64,000 nt of DNA from Nothopassalora personata (GCA_033816765.1 CM066289.1:1798001-1862000), one strand, 5' to 3'; shown: positions 19,563 through 29,947, counted from the stretch's first letter. Numbers and translations: made by a program. The notes: generated from the sequence alone by a model not told the origin.

Positions 19563-22500
19563 TCACTTACCTGTCGCCCTGCCCTTCTTCTTGACTTCCC
19601 ATGCTTGCCTTGGTCCATCGTGCGTCATCGGGTTGCCGTGCTTTTTCTCAAAGTCGTCTGCTGCAGCTGTGTCCGCTAGATACTCCAATGGTTCCCACGT
19701 AGGCTTGTGGTATCCAGTCCATTTCACTAGGACTTCGCGTGCTTTGCCCCTCCCTTTCGCCTTGGTTCTGGCGCAGAGAATCTCCTCTACATGCCATTCC
19801 TCATGAGATTCAATGAGGATGGGGTCCGGCTGTTTGTCGTCGATCTCCTGTCCAGGCAACGGGTCTTGGCTTGCAGGTCGCAACAAGTCTGGGTGAAAGA
19901 CCGGGTGGATTCCATCGGGGATCCCTGACAATCGGATGGACAGCGGTGAGATGACCTCCGCCACCGTGTACTTTGCGTGCTTATGGTCGATACTCTTCTT
20001 CGGCCGGGTCGTAGTGTAGTTCCTTAGATCCAGCCACACCTTGTCACCGACCCGATAAATCGGCGCTGGCTTCCGATCTTTGTTGGCGCTCTCCTCTTGC
20101 TCCTGGGCGGAGTCCGCCATGCTCGCTTGGCACAGGTCCGTGATCTGCTGCATCCTTTCCACAAAGAGCGTTGCCCGTTTGGCGGCATCCAGCGACGAAG
20201 TCGTTGAGTCCGGCTGCAACTGGACGGGGAATGGCGCTTCGTAACCGTGGACGGCAAAGAAGGGGCTCATGCCTAGGCCCGCTTGGTACCGTCCGTTCAG
20301 CGCCAGCTGAGCGGTGGAGAGCCACTTTTTCCAATCGGACTGCTCGTGGTTGACATAATTCCGAAGGTACGCCTGCACTTCTTGGTTCAACCTCTCGGGC
20401 CCTCCGTCCGTTTGTGGGTGGTAGGCGGAGCTAAGTCTCTGCTTCACGCCGGTTAAACGACAGAATGTCTTCCAGAATGTGCTTGTCCAGTTCGTGCCTC
20501 TATCGCTCGTGATGGCCTTAGGAATCCCGTAGTATCTCACCCAGCAGTCCAGGAATCTCTCGGCGCAGTCCTCCGCTTTCATGGTGGACATCGCTTCCAA
20601 GACGACGGTCTTGCTCAGTCTGTCCTTGATTACCCACAAGCAAGTGTTTCCCTGCGACTCCGGCATGTCCGTCATGAAATCCATAGAGATCTCCTGGAAG
20701 AAACGATCGGGTACCGGTAAAGGCTGAAGGAGTCCATGCTTTTGCTCCCTCCATACCTTATTTCTCCCACAGTGATCGCAGTTCCTCAAGAACTGTCTCA
20801 CGTGCCTTGACTGTAGAGGCCAGTAAAAGTTACGTCTCAAGATAGACGCTGTGGAGTCCCTGCCTGGATGGCCGTAGACCGGTGAATCATGAACGGACTG
20901 GATGAGCTTCGTCCGCAGGACATCGTTCTGCAATATCTCCGCGCCCGCCTCTTTGTAGTCGGCTTCCGTCGTTGCTGGGGCTCCCGGCACCCAGATTCTT
21001 CCGCGGTGCCGCAGGTGTCCGTTGTCGTCGATGCTGCAGTCACCGGCTTGTACCTTGAGCTTCACTTCGCTCGGGAGTGAACGCGCCCCGGTTCTTACTG
21101 CGTGGAGTACTGCCTGAAACGTGCTGTCTTCATCGGCGGTCTTCCTCCAGATCTCGTTCAATTCTGGATCTGTGAAGGGGCCCGATGATGCGCCCGGTGA
21201 GTCCGACGTTTTCTCGGTGGAGTCGACTCCGAATTGGGTGGCCATAATCTGGACCGATGAAACCATCGTAGCGGATGAAGGTGCATCTGCTACCACCTCG
21301 CCTTCCCCCCCTGGAGCCGGCCAATTGCGTATGGCATCCGGCCGCAAGAACCTGCGAAAACGCGACAATTTGTCGTCCTGGCCGAGCGTATCCTGCTCCC
21401 TCCGTGACAATGCATCCGGCACAATTGCCTCGGCGCCCGGCCTGTATACCAGGGTAAACTGAAACAACGCGATGTGCTCCACCCACCTGATCTGCCTCTC
21501 AGACAACTGCCTCTTTGTCATAAAGTACTCAAGGTTCTTGTGGTCCGTCCAAATTGTAAAGGGACCACACGTTTTCAGCTCGGGGGCCCACTCTTTGAGG
21601 CAGGAGACTACTGCGAGCATCTCTTTGTCATGGATGTCGTAGTTAATCTCAGCCTTATTCAGTTTCTTTGAGTAGAACCCTACCGGCTTCACTACCCCGT
21701 CCTTTTCTTGCAGGAGAGCGCCACCCAGGGCAAATCCACTGCAGTCCGTCTCCAAAAAGGTGGGAAGCTCCGGGTTCCAATGGGCCAGCACAGGAGCTTC
21801 ACAGTACTTCCTCTTCAGGGCCTGAAAGGCGTCCTCCTGACGTTTCCCCCAGGAGAACGGCGTTTTCTTTCCCGTCAGCGACGTCAAGGGTTCGGCCAAC
21901 TTCGAGTAGTTGGGGATGAACATTCTGTAGTAATTCGCGAACCCGAGGAAACGACGCACTTCTTTCTGAGTGACGGGCGTCTTCCAGTCCCGTACGGCAT
22001 CCACCTTTTCCGGGTCTGGTCCCACCCCCTTTCCGTCGGCGTGGACGATGAACCCTAGGTACTTGATCTTCTTCTGTGCGAACTCGCATTTACCTGGATC
22101 TAAGAACAGGCCTCCGTCCCAAAGCTTATGGAGAACGATGCGAACCTTCTTGAAGTGGTCCTCCTTCGACCCATCCGAGTAGATCACTACGTCATCAGCG
22201 TATGCAGAGGCGAAGTCGTCCAGGTGTTCCCGCAGCAAACTGTTAATATACCGTTGGAAAGTTGCCGGCGCCCCGGACAAACCAAACGGACACACCAACC
22301 ACTCCCACAGGCCAAATCTCGTTCTAAACGCGGTCTTGTACTCCTCGCCTCTTGCCATCCGGAGATGGTGGAACGCGGCAACTACGTCCACCTTCGTCAT
22401 CCATCTGGCTCCCGTTAGATTTCGGATGGTCTCCGGGATCAAAGGCAGCGGGTAGCGATCTTGCTTCGTAATCGCGTTCAGCGCCCTATAATCGCAGCAA

Positions 22501-24542
22501 AAGCGTAGTCCTCCTCCGGGCTTCTTCACAAACAGGACGGGGGCCGCCGCTTCTGAGGTGGAGGGACGGATGTATCCCTTGCGATGCAGCTCGGTTAGCG
22601 ACTTGCGTAGCACCAGCAGCTCGTCTTTCGACATGCTATACAACGGTCCCCAGGGCAGTGGCTCCTGCGATCCGTCTGGTTTCGTCCGGATCTCGATCCT
22701 GTGGTCAAGTTCCCCACGATGGGGCGCGAGCTTGTCGGCTTCCCGCGTGGAAAAGAGTGGGATCATGTCCCAAAGTTCCGGAGGCAGCTTCATTTTGAGC
22801 TCCTCCCTCGTGGGCGGTTCCTTCTTGCTCAGGGCTTTCTTGATGTCCTCCACGGTTGCCGCGGCGATCGTAGCAAAACGTTCGCCCGCCTCGCGTTCTT
22901 TATGGTTGCGTCCTTCGGGCACCCATTTCTTTGCCAAACCGTGGTAGTACCGGTGCTTTTCTGGCGCAGTTCGGATTTGATTGTGCGCTTTCCAAGGGTT
23001 CCCCAGAATCATCGGGAAGTCCAAGTCGGGCACGACGTATGCGTACACGACCTCGTGGATGCCGGCGATTTCCATGTGGAAAGCAACTACTCCTTCAATC
23101 GAGTTTCGCATCGCTTTGGTGAACCCTGTAGCCTTGCGGCTCTCGTTGCTGACATACGTGAGACCGAGTCCTTTCGCTAGGTCTCCGTTAATTACAGCAT
23201 AACACATGCATCCTTCATCGATAAGGGCAAACGTGCCGTAACTTTCGTTCAGGAGTAAGTCGGTATATACAAGGTTCCCGTTCATAGAACTCTTGGCAGC
23301 GTTCCACCCCTTTACCAGTGCTTCTTTGTCTCCTGGTGCTGGCTTTCGCCCAGGAGCTAGTCTTTTCCCAAACCCGTCGTCTTCCAGGATCGGCGCAACT
23401 GAGGCTGCGTTGATCTTGGTGGGGTTGACTGCTGCGGCGTACGGACATTCCTTCACTCGATGCCCGCTCGCTCCGCAACGGAAACAGAGCTGTTCTTGGC
23501 GCCTTCGATCTCTCTCAGCGGTGTCGACCCATTTCGCTCTCTGCTTCCCCTTGTCCTCCTTCCGGTCTCCACGACTTCTAGAGCGGCCTCCGTTCGTTCG
23601 GGTTGGTGCCATGATGGTGTCACCATCATGGTCCACCCGGGTAACGGTAGGTCCCGCAAAAGAACGAGTGGTAACCGTGGTGGTCGCACTGGAGTCCTTG
23701 TTGTTGTCCTTCCACTTCTTGTGGGCTATTCTAAACTGGTCTGTGTCCTCGAGGTTGGTCATGATCCGCTTAACCTCCTCTGCGAACTCGTAGTAATCCT
23801 CCTTTTTCGGCATGGCTGCCGTATACATTCTGGCGGGATTCGAGAAGGTGTTGCGGAGGTAGCCGATCTTCGCGTCATTGCTCCAGTCTTCTCCGCCGGC
23901 GGTCAACAGGAGTCCGTCGAATTTCATCTGGTGATCGTGCCACGGTTGTCCGTTCACGTGTCTAATCTTGGTGAGTTGTTCTAGAGCCTTGGCGCGTTCA
24001 TTGCTATCGCCAAAGACCTTTTCGAGTTGCGCAAAGAAAGCAACGGGGTCCTTCCCAAGTTCACCGTCTCCCTTGTCCCAGAAGTGCCGCATCCTCGTGC
24101 GCTCCCTCGCTAGCAACGTGTCGTTGATCGCGTCCCAGTAGAATTCATTGGAGAGCGTCGGTTTCAGTGCGGAACGCACCCTGAAGGAACTTTTCAACCT
24201 TAGGAAGTAGTCCCTGAATGTTTCGGCTTTGCCATCCCATGAGGGCGGGTTCCAGCCTCTGGGACCCGACGGTTCTCCGCCGCTGCGCGGCGCGTTCGCG
24301 GCGGCATTCAGCGTCTGCAGCAACTGTCTCATTAGGTCACCAGTAGACGCGTCGTCCGGAACTGGTAGTGAGACTGCAGGGGTTGACTGACGTCGAGCGT
24401 CTTCCGACTCTTTCAAGGCGGCGCGCGTTGCAATCAGTTCGGCCTGCATCTCTTCCTGTCGCTGGTACAATTGCTCGAGCATAAGCTGAAAATTTTCATT
24501 CGAGGCACCAACCCCGGGGTTCTCGCTACCCGACGACGCCAT
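19563..24542 (-). CDS. G1 Gag-Pol polyprotein with chromodomain
   Basis: One uninterrupted frame of 1659 codons. Gag, then zinc knuckle CFRCGASGHRVKEC (~354); retropepsin-like segment ALIDEGCMCYAV (~440, DEG instead of the usual DS/TG); reverse transcriptase with FASAYADDVVIYSD (~780); RNase H (LETDCSGFALGGALL). Integrase follows with an H2C2 zinc segment (HPGRDS...NCDHCGRNK) and the core (SMDFMTDMPES; ITSDRGTNWTS; YHPQTDGGPERLNQEV). A chromodomain ends it (WHVEEIL ... VLVKWTGYHKPTWEPLEYL, ~1580-1640), which in this clade guides integration to methylated-histone chromatin. Gag and Pol are fused, so unlike G2/G3 no recoding is needed. It appears intact. Confidence 0.95.
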   Translation of the reverse strand: MASSGSENPGVGASNENFQLMLEQLYQRQEEMQAELIATRAALKESEDARRQSTPAVSLPVPDDASTGDLMRQLLQTLNAAANAPRSGGEPSGPRGWNPPSWDGKAETFRDYFLRLKSSFRVRSALKPTLSNEFYWDAINDTLLARERTRMRHFWDKGDGELGKDPVAFFAQLEKVFGDSNERAKALEQLTKIRHVNGQPWHDHQMKFDGLLLTAGGEDWSNDAKIGYLRNTFSNPARMYTAAMPKKEDYYEFAEEVKRIMTNLEDTDQFRIAHKKWKDNNKDSSATTTVTTRSFAGPTVTRVDHDGDTIMAPTRTNGGRSRSRGDRKEDKGKQRAKWVDTAERDRRRQEQLCFRCGASGHRVKECPYAAAVNPTKINAASVAPILEDDGFGKRLAPGRKPAPGDKEALVKGWNAAKSSMNGNLVYTDLLLNESYGTFALIDEGCMCYAVINGDLAKGLGLTYVSNESRKATGFTKAMRNSIEGVVAFHMEIAGIHEVVYAYVVPDLDFPMILGNPWKAHNQIRTAPEKHRYYHGLAKKWVPEGRNHKEREAGERFATIAAATVEDIKKALSKKEPPTREELKMKLPPELWDMIPLFSTREADKLAPHRGELDHRIEIRTKPDGSQEPLPWGPLYSMSKDELLVLRKSLTELHRKGYIRPSTSEAAAPVLFVKKPGGGLRFCCDYRALNAITKQDRYPLPLIPETIRNLTGARWMTKVDVVAAFHHLRMARGEEYKTAFRTRFGLWEWLVCPFGLSGAPATFQRYINSLLREHLDDFASAYADDVVIYSDGSKEDHFKKVRIVLHKLWDGGLFLDPGKCEFAQKKIKYLGFIVHADGKGVGPDPEKVDAVRDWKTPVTQKEVRRFLGFANYYRMFIPNYSKLAEPLTSLTGKKTPFSWGKRQEDAFQALKRKYCEAPVLAHWNPELPTFLETDCSGFALGGALLQEKDGVVKPVGFYSKKLNKAEINYDIHDKEMLAVVSCLKEWAPELKTCGPFTIWTDHKNLEYFMTKRQLSERQIRWVEHIALFQFTLVYRPGAEAIVPDALSRREQDTLGQDDKLSRFRRFLRPDAIRNWPAPGGEGEVVADAPSSATMVSSVQIMATQFGVDSTEKTSDSPGASSGPFTDPELNEIWRKTADEDSTFQAVLHAVRTGARSLPSEVKLKVQAGDCSIDDNGHLRHRGRIWVPGAPATTEADYKEAGAEILQNDVLRTKLIQSVHDSPVYGHPGRDSTASILRRNFYWPLQSRHVRQFLRNCDHCGRNKVWREQKHGLLQPLPVPDRFFQEISMDFMTDMPESQGNTCLWVIKDRLSKTVVLEAMSTMKAEDCAERFLDCWVRYYGIPKAITSDRGTNWTSTFWKTFCRLTGVKQRLSSAYHPQTDGGPERLNQEVQAYLRNYVNHEQSDWKKWLSTAQLALNGRYQAGLGMSPFFAVHGYEAPFPVQLQPDSTTSSLDAAKRATLFVERMQQITDLCQASMADSAQEQEESANKDRKPAPIYRVGDKVWLDLRNYTTTRPKKSIDHKHAKYTVAEVISPLSIRLSGIPDGIHPVFHPDLLRPASQDPLPGQEIDDKQPDPILIESHEEWHVEEILCARTKAKGRGKAREVLVKWTGYHKPTWEPLEYLADTAAADDFEKKHGNPMTHDGPRQAWEVKKKGRATGK

Positions 24543-24600
24543 CACGTATTCCGTCTCTTTAATGGCGGGTGCCTGGTTGATTCGAATGGATCGAACTTAA

Positions 24601-24758
24601 TGTCACGGGTGAACGACGTGTACACTGAGGTTCTGTGTGGTATGCAATAAGTTCGATACAGAAGAAGGAGAAAACCGAGCGAAGCCCGGAACAAAGAAAA
24701 CGGAGTCAGGTCCGCACGGGCTCAGCCCGTGCCAAGATGCAAGGGCTCGCCCCTTACA
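24601..24758 (-). repeat. 5' LTR of G1
   Basis: 158 bp, no difference seen from the 3' copy. Confidence 0.92.
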
Positions 24759-26074
24759 TATAAGTACACTAACGCGAACTGCTATAAGTAGCATCTAGAG
24801 AAGAATCCTAGGAATAGGTCTAAGAAGGGTAAAGACACCCTAAAGGATAGGGTAAAGAAGGTAAAGGGCAGCAAATTCCCTAGGAAGAGGATTACTATAG
24901 TAATTAATAACTAGTTAGACTTATTATCTAATTAGGAGTATAGCTCTAATAGTAATAGGGACTAGAGATAACTATATAGGAGGTCTAGAGTAGCTGTTAT
25001 AGTTACATAACTAGTGTGTATAGGAAGGATAGTAGCTACCGTATTAAACCTAATGTTAATAGACAAAGTCTATAACATAGGCACATCCTTCTATATCTGC
25101 AATAATCTTATAGACCTTTAGAATGTTAGGCTAAGACTAAGGCCTACATGCTTCTTATAGGCCGTTAGGCAAGGATCTCTTACGACTAAAGGAGAATTAG
25201 AGTAGGTTATAAAGAACTATCTTAGCTAAGAGACTACCCTCCTCCTTCGCAATGTGCTTTACTTACTAGAGTTAGATACGACACTAATCTCTATAGAACT
25301 CCTATATAAGAAACATAGAGTTTACCTAGATAGACTATCTAAAATGCTATTCTAGAAGGATAAGCCGGTAGGCTTAGTTAAGATAATAAAAAATGTTATT
25401 GTCTTTAGGAACCTTAGGGTAAAGAGGGGTTCTAGGAAGGATAAAGACAGATTAGCACTAAAAGGACTTACTACTCTTATATTTACTAAGCTAAGAACTA
25501 ACATAGTTAGATAGTATTAAAGGCTTAGGCATATTAGGAGCATACTACTTAATGCTACAAAAGAAGTAGTTAAGGGCCTAGAAGATGTTAATACTATAGA
25601 GTTAGGACACTGTAAGACTTATAAGCTTATAAGGTTATAAAGAGTTGTTTTAAGAATCCCTAGGAGACCTGCACTAGAGGCATTAGATAAAATCTATACT
25701 AACCTAGTTAGTCTAATTACTCTACTCTCTTATAATAGTTACGCATATTGCCTTATGCTTACGTGTACTAAAACTAGGATAAGATAGTGCTTACCACTTC
25801 TAAAGAAAAGTAATGCTCTAATAGCAATTAAGACTTAGCTTACTATAATGTAGAACTACTATAAGAAGAAACCTAAGATCTAGTTCTTAGATAGTAGTAG
25901 GGAATTTAACAACATTGAACTTAGAATACATACCTAATATAAAGGAATTAGATAGGATTTTGCATTACTATACATACCTAAGTAGAATAGAATTGCTAAA
26001 GCTTCGAACAAAGTTATTATTAATAAGGCTAGAGCTATACTTGTGGACTCTAGCTTACTATAGAACCTCTAGCC
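24759..26074 (+). pseudogene. Copia A piece: knuckle, protease region and integrase
   Basis: Continues the A frame: basic linker (RNRSKKGKDTLKDRVKKVKG), protease/gag-pre-integrase region and the integrase core (ALEALDKIYTNLVSL ... SYAYCLMLTCTKTR). TAG stops throughout. Confidence 0.75.
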
Positions 26075-26415
26075 TGTTACGGATCGATCCAGAGAAGCTC
26101 CAGCTAACTAATCGATGCCTAACTAATCGATGCCTACACACTAGTGGAAGGATCCGATATGTAGAGTGCTCTCCCTAATCTACGTGCTCTATAACAGAGT
26201 AGAGAGAGTAGGACAGATCAACTAATCCGACTAATCAGTTACGCTAAGACATAGCACTATATAGACGACGCTTCTTTACGAGTAGATAGGAGCCTCGTGC
26301 TTAACTCATTTTAAGTATACACTATATACTGTTTAGAACCACTACCTTCTTAACGTTCGAGACATCTCTACAAAGATCCAAGCCCGGTTAGGATAACGTA
26401 CAGCGGTTCCTAACA
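26075..26415 (+). repeat. Solo LTR of the N family, RIP-damaged
   Basis: 341 bp, TGTTACGG...CCTAACA, target duplication TAGCC (26070-26074, 26416-26420). Close to the N2 LTR but with many transitions and a local tandem duplication of TAACTAATCGATGCC. It represents an old insertion reduced by LTR recombination. Confidence 0.9.
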
Positions 26416-27337
26416 TAGCCCTAGGCTATAGATTTCGTATGCTATATTACGAACCGCCTCTTCAACTTAATAATAAAAAATGTACTATAGATTAACTTTA
26501 AGAAGGACCTAGGCATTAATGTTAAAGAGATAGACTTAAGGAATGTAAGGAGGTTTAGATATAAAGCATATAAACATAACGACAATTACACTAAGTCTAA
26601 AAAGTTCTCTATAAGGGCGGACATATAGTAGCATATAGGATTCTAGTGTAGTTTATTAACTAACTACCTACTATAGAAGCTATGGTAGGAGAAAGGAAAA
26701 TAGGTCTATAAGATAACCTATTCCCCCTATATGACTTTTAATAAAGATTTCTTATAGAACTCGCAATACTAAATCCCTATAGGCAAGTAGGTCGCTTAGG
26801 GGGAGTAGATAGGGTAGACTATTAAGAGCTCCTAGCTTACTACTAGTAATAAGCATACTGTCCCAGATAACGAGATTACCTTCCTTAGACATCCCTATAA
26901 TAACCCTAAGGACCCTTACTATAAAGGTATTTATATGCCTTATAAAGGGCTACACGAGCTAGAAGCGAGTTACTAATCCTATAAACCTTTAAGGGGAGCT
27001 ATGCAGCTAGAGGGGGAGCTACTATAGTATAGTAACTAACCTAAAACATAAAGGGCTTCGTAATAAGACTCCCCTGACTAAGGTTAGTCTTAGGGGGAGC
27101 ATAGGACAGAAGATTCACGTCTACTATTTAGAGACACATCCCCCTAGCTCTAGGAATAGTCTCCTATAGAGTACATCTAGCTCTAGGAACAATCTCCTAT
27201 AGAGCATATCTAGCTCTAGGAACAATCTCCTATAGAGCACACCTAGCTCTAGGAATAATCTCCTATAGAGTACACCTAGCTCTAGGAACAATCCCCTATA
27301 GAGCATGAGCCTTAGACTTTATAGTCTAAAGAGCTAC
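26416..27337 (+). pseudogene. Copia A piece: end of integrase and linker
   Basis: Stop-riddled continuation of pol between integrase and RT. It holds a minisatellite at 27144-27308. Confidence 0.7.
27144..27308 (+). repeat. 33-bp tandem repeat, five copies
   Basis: Unit CTAGCTCTAGGAACAATCTC plus 13 bases, five times with a few transitions. In the pol frame it gives an 11-residue Ser/Arg/Asn/Leu-rich repeat, each copy broken by a TAG. An expansion in the disordered linker of copia pol. Confidence 0.85.
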
Positions 27338-27498
27338 TGTGACGGCCCATGGCCGCACAGCGAGTGAACGTGGCGAGTTACGTGACCGGGCCCGGGCCGA
27401 CCCGCGTGCCTCGGCTTGTATATTAACTTCTCGCGCCTCGCGCACCTCTTAGATAGCTTGTCTAACAACTTCGTACTACCTAAGCAGGTGCCCTTACA
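27338..27498 (+). repeat. 5' LTR of G2
   Basis: 161 bp, TGTGACGG...CCCTTACA. TATATTA at about 27419, roughly 40 bases before the presumed RNA start GTCTAACAA. Confidence 0.93.
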
Positions 27499-27727
27499 CT
27501 TTGTTAGACCGTTCTTTTCCGCAGACAAGCTGCGAAGGATCTGCGAAGGGCAGATCAAGTAACGCGACAAGCGCGTTGAGTCCACAGGCCGAGTGCGACT
27601 CCAAGAAAAGTGCGACGACAAACGCACTCAAGTTAAGTCAACAAACGCACGCAGAGAAGACGTGCCCAAGTTAAGTCAACACCCCAAGTCAACAAGCGCG
27701 ACACCCCATCGCGCCCAAGGTAACGAG

Positions 27728-29914
27728 ATGGTGCGTCAGAATGGACGCCAGTCGCTGCTGGCAATGCGACCAGTGGTGCAACGCGAGTCGGTGCTCAACA
27801 CACAGACTCAAGGTCGCGATGCGACGCAAGAGCAAGAACAAGACCGCCAGTATCAGAAGATGATTGAACTAGGCAAGCCCGTCACTGATCCACAGCCATA
27901 CCTCAACATCAGCGATTTCCTACACGACGACGAGATCATCGAGGAAGAAGGCAAGGAGGCTATGGTAGCCGTGGACTACATGGACGATGCAGCGACGGAC
28001 GAAGCAGAAGAGGGAGCCGAGGAAGCACAACAAGTCGCGAAGACCTATCGAGCGACACTCAAGTCCCTCACTCAACTCGATATCGAGAAGTTCGAGAAGC
28101 TGTACGGCAGCGACGTTTCCGCACCTCCCGCCATCCACTTCATCCTCCGCCGCGGCGAACAGGAATACCGCAACGTCTCGAAGCTTGCAGAGATGTTGTA
28201 CACGAGCTGTCACCAGAGCCAAGAATATGGAGACAAAGTTCAGAAGGAACTCGACAAGGTTCAAAAGGATCTCGGGGATGCGAAGAAGCAGGTGTCGGAC
28301 TTGGACAAGTTACTGAAGGCCTCCGATGCCCAGCAAAAGGACCTGCGCGACCACCTGGCTAAAGTCACCGCCGATCGTGACACCGCCAGCGCTGAGCGCG
28401 ACACAGTTATCAAGGACCTGGACACCGTCAAGATCGAACTCGATGCACTTAAGGCCCTGCCCATTCCAACTGACTCCCAGAAAGCGTACGAGCATGCCAA
28501 GCAAGCAATGGTCTGGGTCAAGGAGCGAGAGGCTCGCATTGGAGAGCTGGAGCGTGAAGTGGACAACTACGAAGAAGCCGTTGCCGATCACGAGCGCGAC
28601 ATCCAAGCCCTTCGCAACGCGCATGCTAAGGAGCTCGAAGCAGCCGAGCAGCGTGGGCGCACCGAAGCACGAGGCAAGGATCGTCGCTCCTCGCTCTCAC
28701 GTTCCATCTCTCGTCGACGTGCTGGAAGAGAGCCATCACCGCCGAAGGACCAAGGCAGGACTGGCAAGCAGTCCAGCGGCGGAGACTCATCCGATGAGTC
28801 AGGTGAAGAGGTTAGCAAGAAGGACAGGGCTGGCAAGCAGCGCAAGAGCAGGAAGCCGAGATACGATCCGGATAGCAGTGACAGCAGCAGCAGCAGTAGC
28901 AGCGACGAGTCCTCAGACGATGACCGCCGCGCTCGCCGCCGCAAGTCCAAGAAGACCAAGAAGGTCACCAAGATCAACTTCAACAACATCCTGGACATCG
29001 ACGAGTCACTCGATCGTCCTTGGAAGACGGACCGAAGTGTCGAAGGCCCCAAGCATAAGTTTCAAGGCGACCTCAGCAAGGAAGGCGACCTGAAGGGACC
29101 ATCGCTTGAGAAGTGGCTCAGCGCACTGGAGACCAAGCTCGCCGCCACCACGTTCCGTGACAAGGATGCCGTGCTCAAGTTCATACTGGATTACACCGAC
29201 GGAGGCGCTTGGGCGCTGCTCAACCCGAAGGTTCCATCCATCGCAGGCATCATGAGCGGAAGCGAGCGCCCGTATTCATCAGTCAACAAGATGATGAAGT
29301 CCCTCATCGAGTGGTACGGCGATCGCAACCCCGTCGGCCGCGCTCGCGACAACATGGCTGTGTTGAAGCAGCCAGAGGACAACTCCAAGGACTCCTTCGC
29401 CGAACTCTACCGCGAGTGGCGCCGTTATGCCAACTTGATGCGCATGACCGGAGAAGACGCTATGGACAACCTCATGCGCAAGCTCAACTACCGCTATCTG
29501 ATCCGCTATCAGCAAGCAAACCCTAAGACCCTCAGCGAAGCAGTCGATGCCCTGTTCAAGGCTGAGGAGGATTTCAAGGTCGCCGAGACTCTTCACCCGA
29601 AGAAGAAGTCTACGGCCAAGAAGGACGACAAGAAGGACGACAAGAAGGACGACAAGCCCAACGGCACCACTCCAGCCGGATCTGGCGGAGGCGGCTCAAA
29701 GAATCGCCGCAAGGTGGACCGCCTGCCATGGGACTCTCGCCCAGCTGAGTTCAAGCACCTCACTCTTCTTGACGACGCTGAGACTGAGCGTTGCATGAAG
29801 GAGAGACTGTGCAAGAAGTGCCGCAAGCCAGGTCACCAGCTGACCGACAAGGAGTGTGAGCTCTGGAACTACCAGATGCCACCGCGCCCGACTACCCAGT
29901 CGGAAAAAGCCTAG
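27728..29914 (+). CDS. Gag of G2
   Basis: 728 aa from the first ATG; the open frame continues upstream without an ATG. N-terminal acidic region, then a long coiled coil (Glu/Lys/Ala-rich, ~130-330), an Arg/Ser then Ser/Asp tract (DSSDSSSSSSSDESSDDD, ~400), a capsid-like region (~450-640) and a zinc knuckle CKKCRKPGHQLTDKEC near 695. The knuckle spacing is CX2CX4HX6C, two residues longer than usual. The long N-terminal coiled coil is unusual for gypsy Gag. Ends in TAG inside the junction hairpin. Confidence 0.9.
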   Translation: MVRQNGRQSLLAMRPVVQRESVLNTQTQGRDATQEQEQDRQYQKMIELGKPVTDPQPYLNISDFLHDDEIIEEEGKEAMVAVDYMDDAATDEAEEGAEEAQQVAKTYRATLKSLTQLDIEKFEKLYGSDVSAPPAIHFILRRGEQEYRNVSKLAEMLYTSCHQSQEYGDKVQKELDKVQKDLGDAKKQVSDLDKLLKASDAQQKDLRDHLAKVTADRDTASAERDTVIKDLDTVKIELDALKALPIPTDSQKAYEHAKQAMVWVKEREARIGELEREVDNYEEAVADHERDIQALRNAHAKELEAAEQRGRTEARGKDRRSSLSRSISRRRAGREPSPPKDQGRTGKQSSGGDSSDESGEEVSKKDRAGKQRKSRKPRYDPDSSDSSSSSSSDESSDDDRRARRRKSKKTKKVTKINFNNILDIDESLDRPWKTDRSVEGPKHKFQGDLSKEGDLKGPSLEKWLSALETKLAATTFRDKDAVLKFILDYTDGGAWALLNPKVPSIAGIMSGSERPYSSVNKMMKSLIEWYGDRNPVGRARDNMAVLKQPEDNSKDSFAELYREWRRYANLMRMTGEDAMDNLMRKLNYRYLIRYQQANPKTLSEAVDALFKAEEDFKVAETLHPKKKSTAKKDDKKDDKKDDKPNGTTPAGSGGGGSKNRRKVDRLPWDSRPAEFKHLTLLDDAETERCMKERLCKKCRKPGHQLTDKECELWNYQMPPRPTTQSEKA

Positions 29915-29947
29915 TCCACTCGTTGAGCGCAACAACCAGTGGACTGG
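29911..29947 (+). promoter_or_regulatory. gag-pol junction RNA hairpin of G2
   Basis: Outer stem CTAGTCCACT (29911-29920) with AGTGGACTGG (29938-29947), C.C mismatch (29921/29937), inner stem GTTG (29922-29925) with CAAC (29933-29936), loop AGCGCAA (29926-29932). The gag stop TAG lies in the outer stem. The G3 element has the same layout and loop. Confidence 0.7.

Larger units (their letters stand above)
18043..24758 (-). mobile_element. G1: chromodomain Ty3/gypsy element carrying an antisense spliced gene
   Basis: 6716 bp, oriented minus. LTRs 18043-18200 and 24601-24758 (158 bp, identical by eye); target duplication TATAA (18038-18042, 24759-24763). Contents in element order: single gag-pol frame, then about 1.2 kb containing an antisense multi-exon gene, a polypurine tract (GGAGAGGGGGGG) and the 3' LTR. 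On the minus strand the body starts TTAAGTTCGAT, and TAAGTTCGAT is complementary to ATCGAACTTA inside the LTR (self-priming, as in the Tf1/sushi group). No RIP. Confidence 0.93.

Noticed and set aside
27144..27308. CRISPR-like array (regular 33-bp repeats)
   Set aside because: Contiguous tandem repeats with no spacers, in a eukaryotic retrotransposon coding region.
27987..29596. Long alternative frames on both strands across G2 gag
   Set aside because: Shadow frames caused by biased codon use in the Lys/Glu/Ser-rich gag; no domains or start context.
29902..29914. Canonical -1 slippery heptamer at the G2 gag end
   Set aside because: The bases read TCG GAA AAA GCC TAG; the P-site codon cannot re-pair well after a -1 shift, so a standard heptamer is not present and the mechanism is left open.
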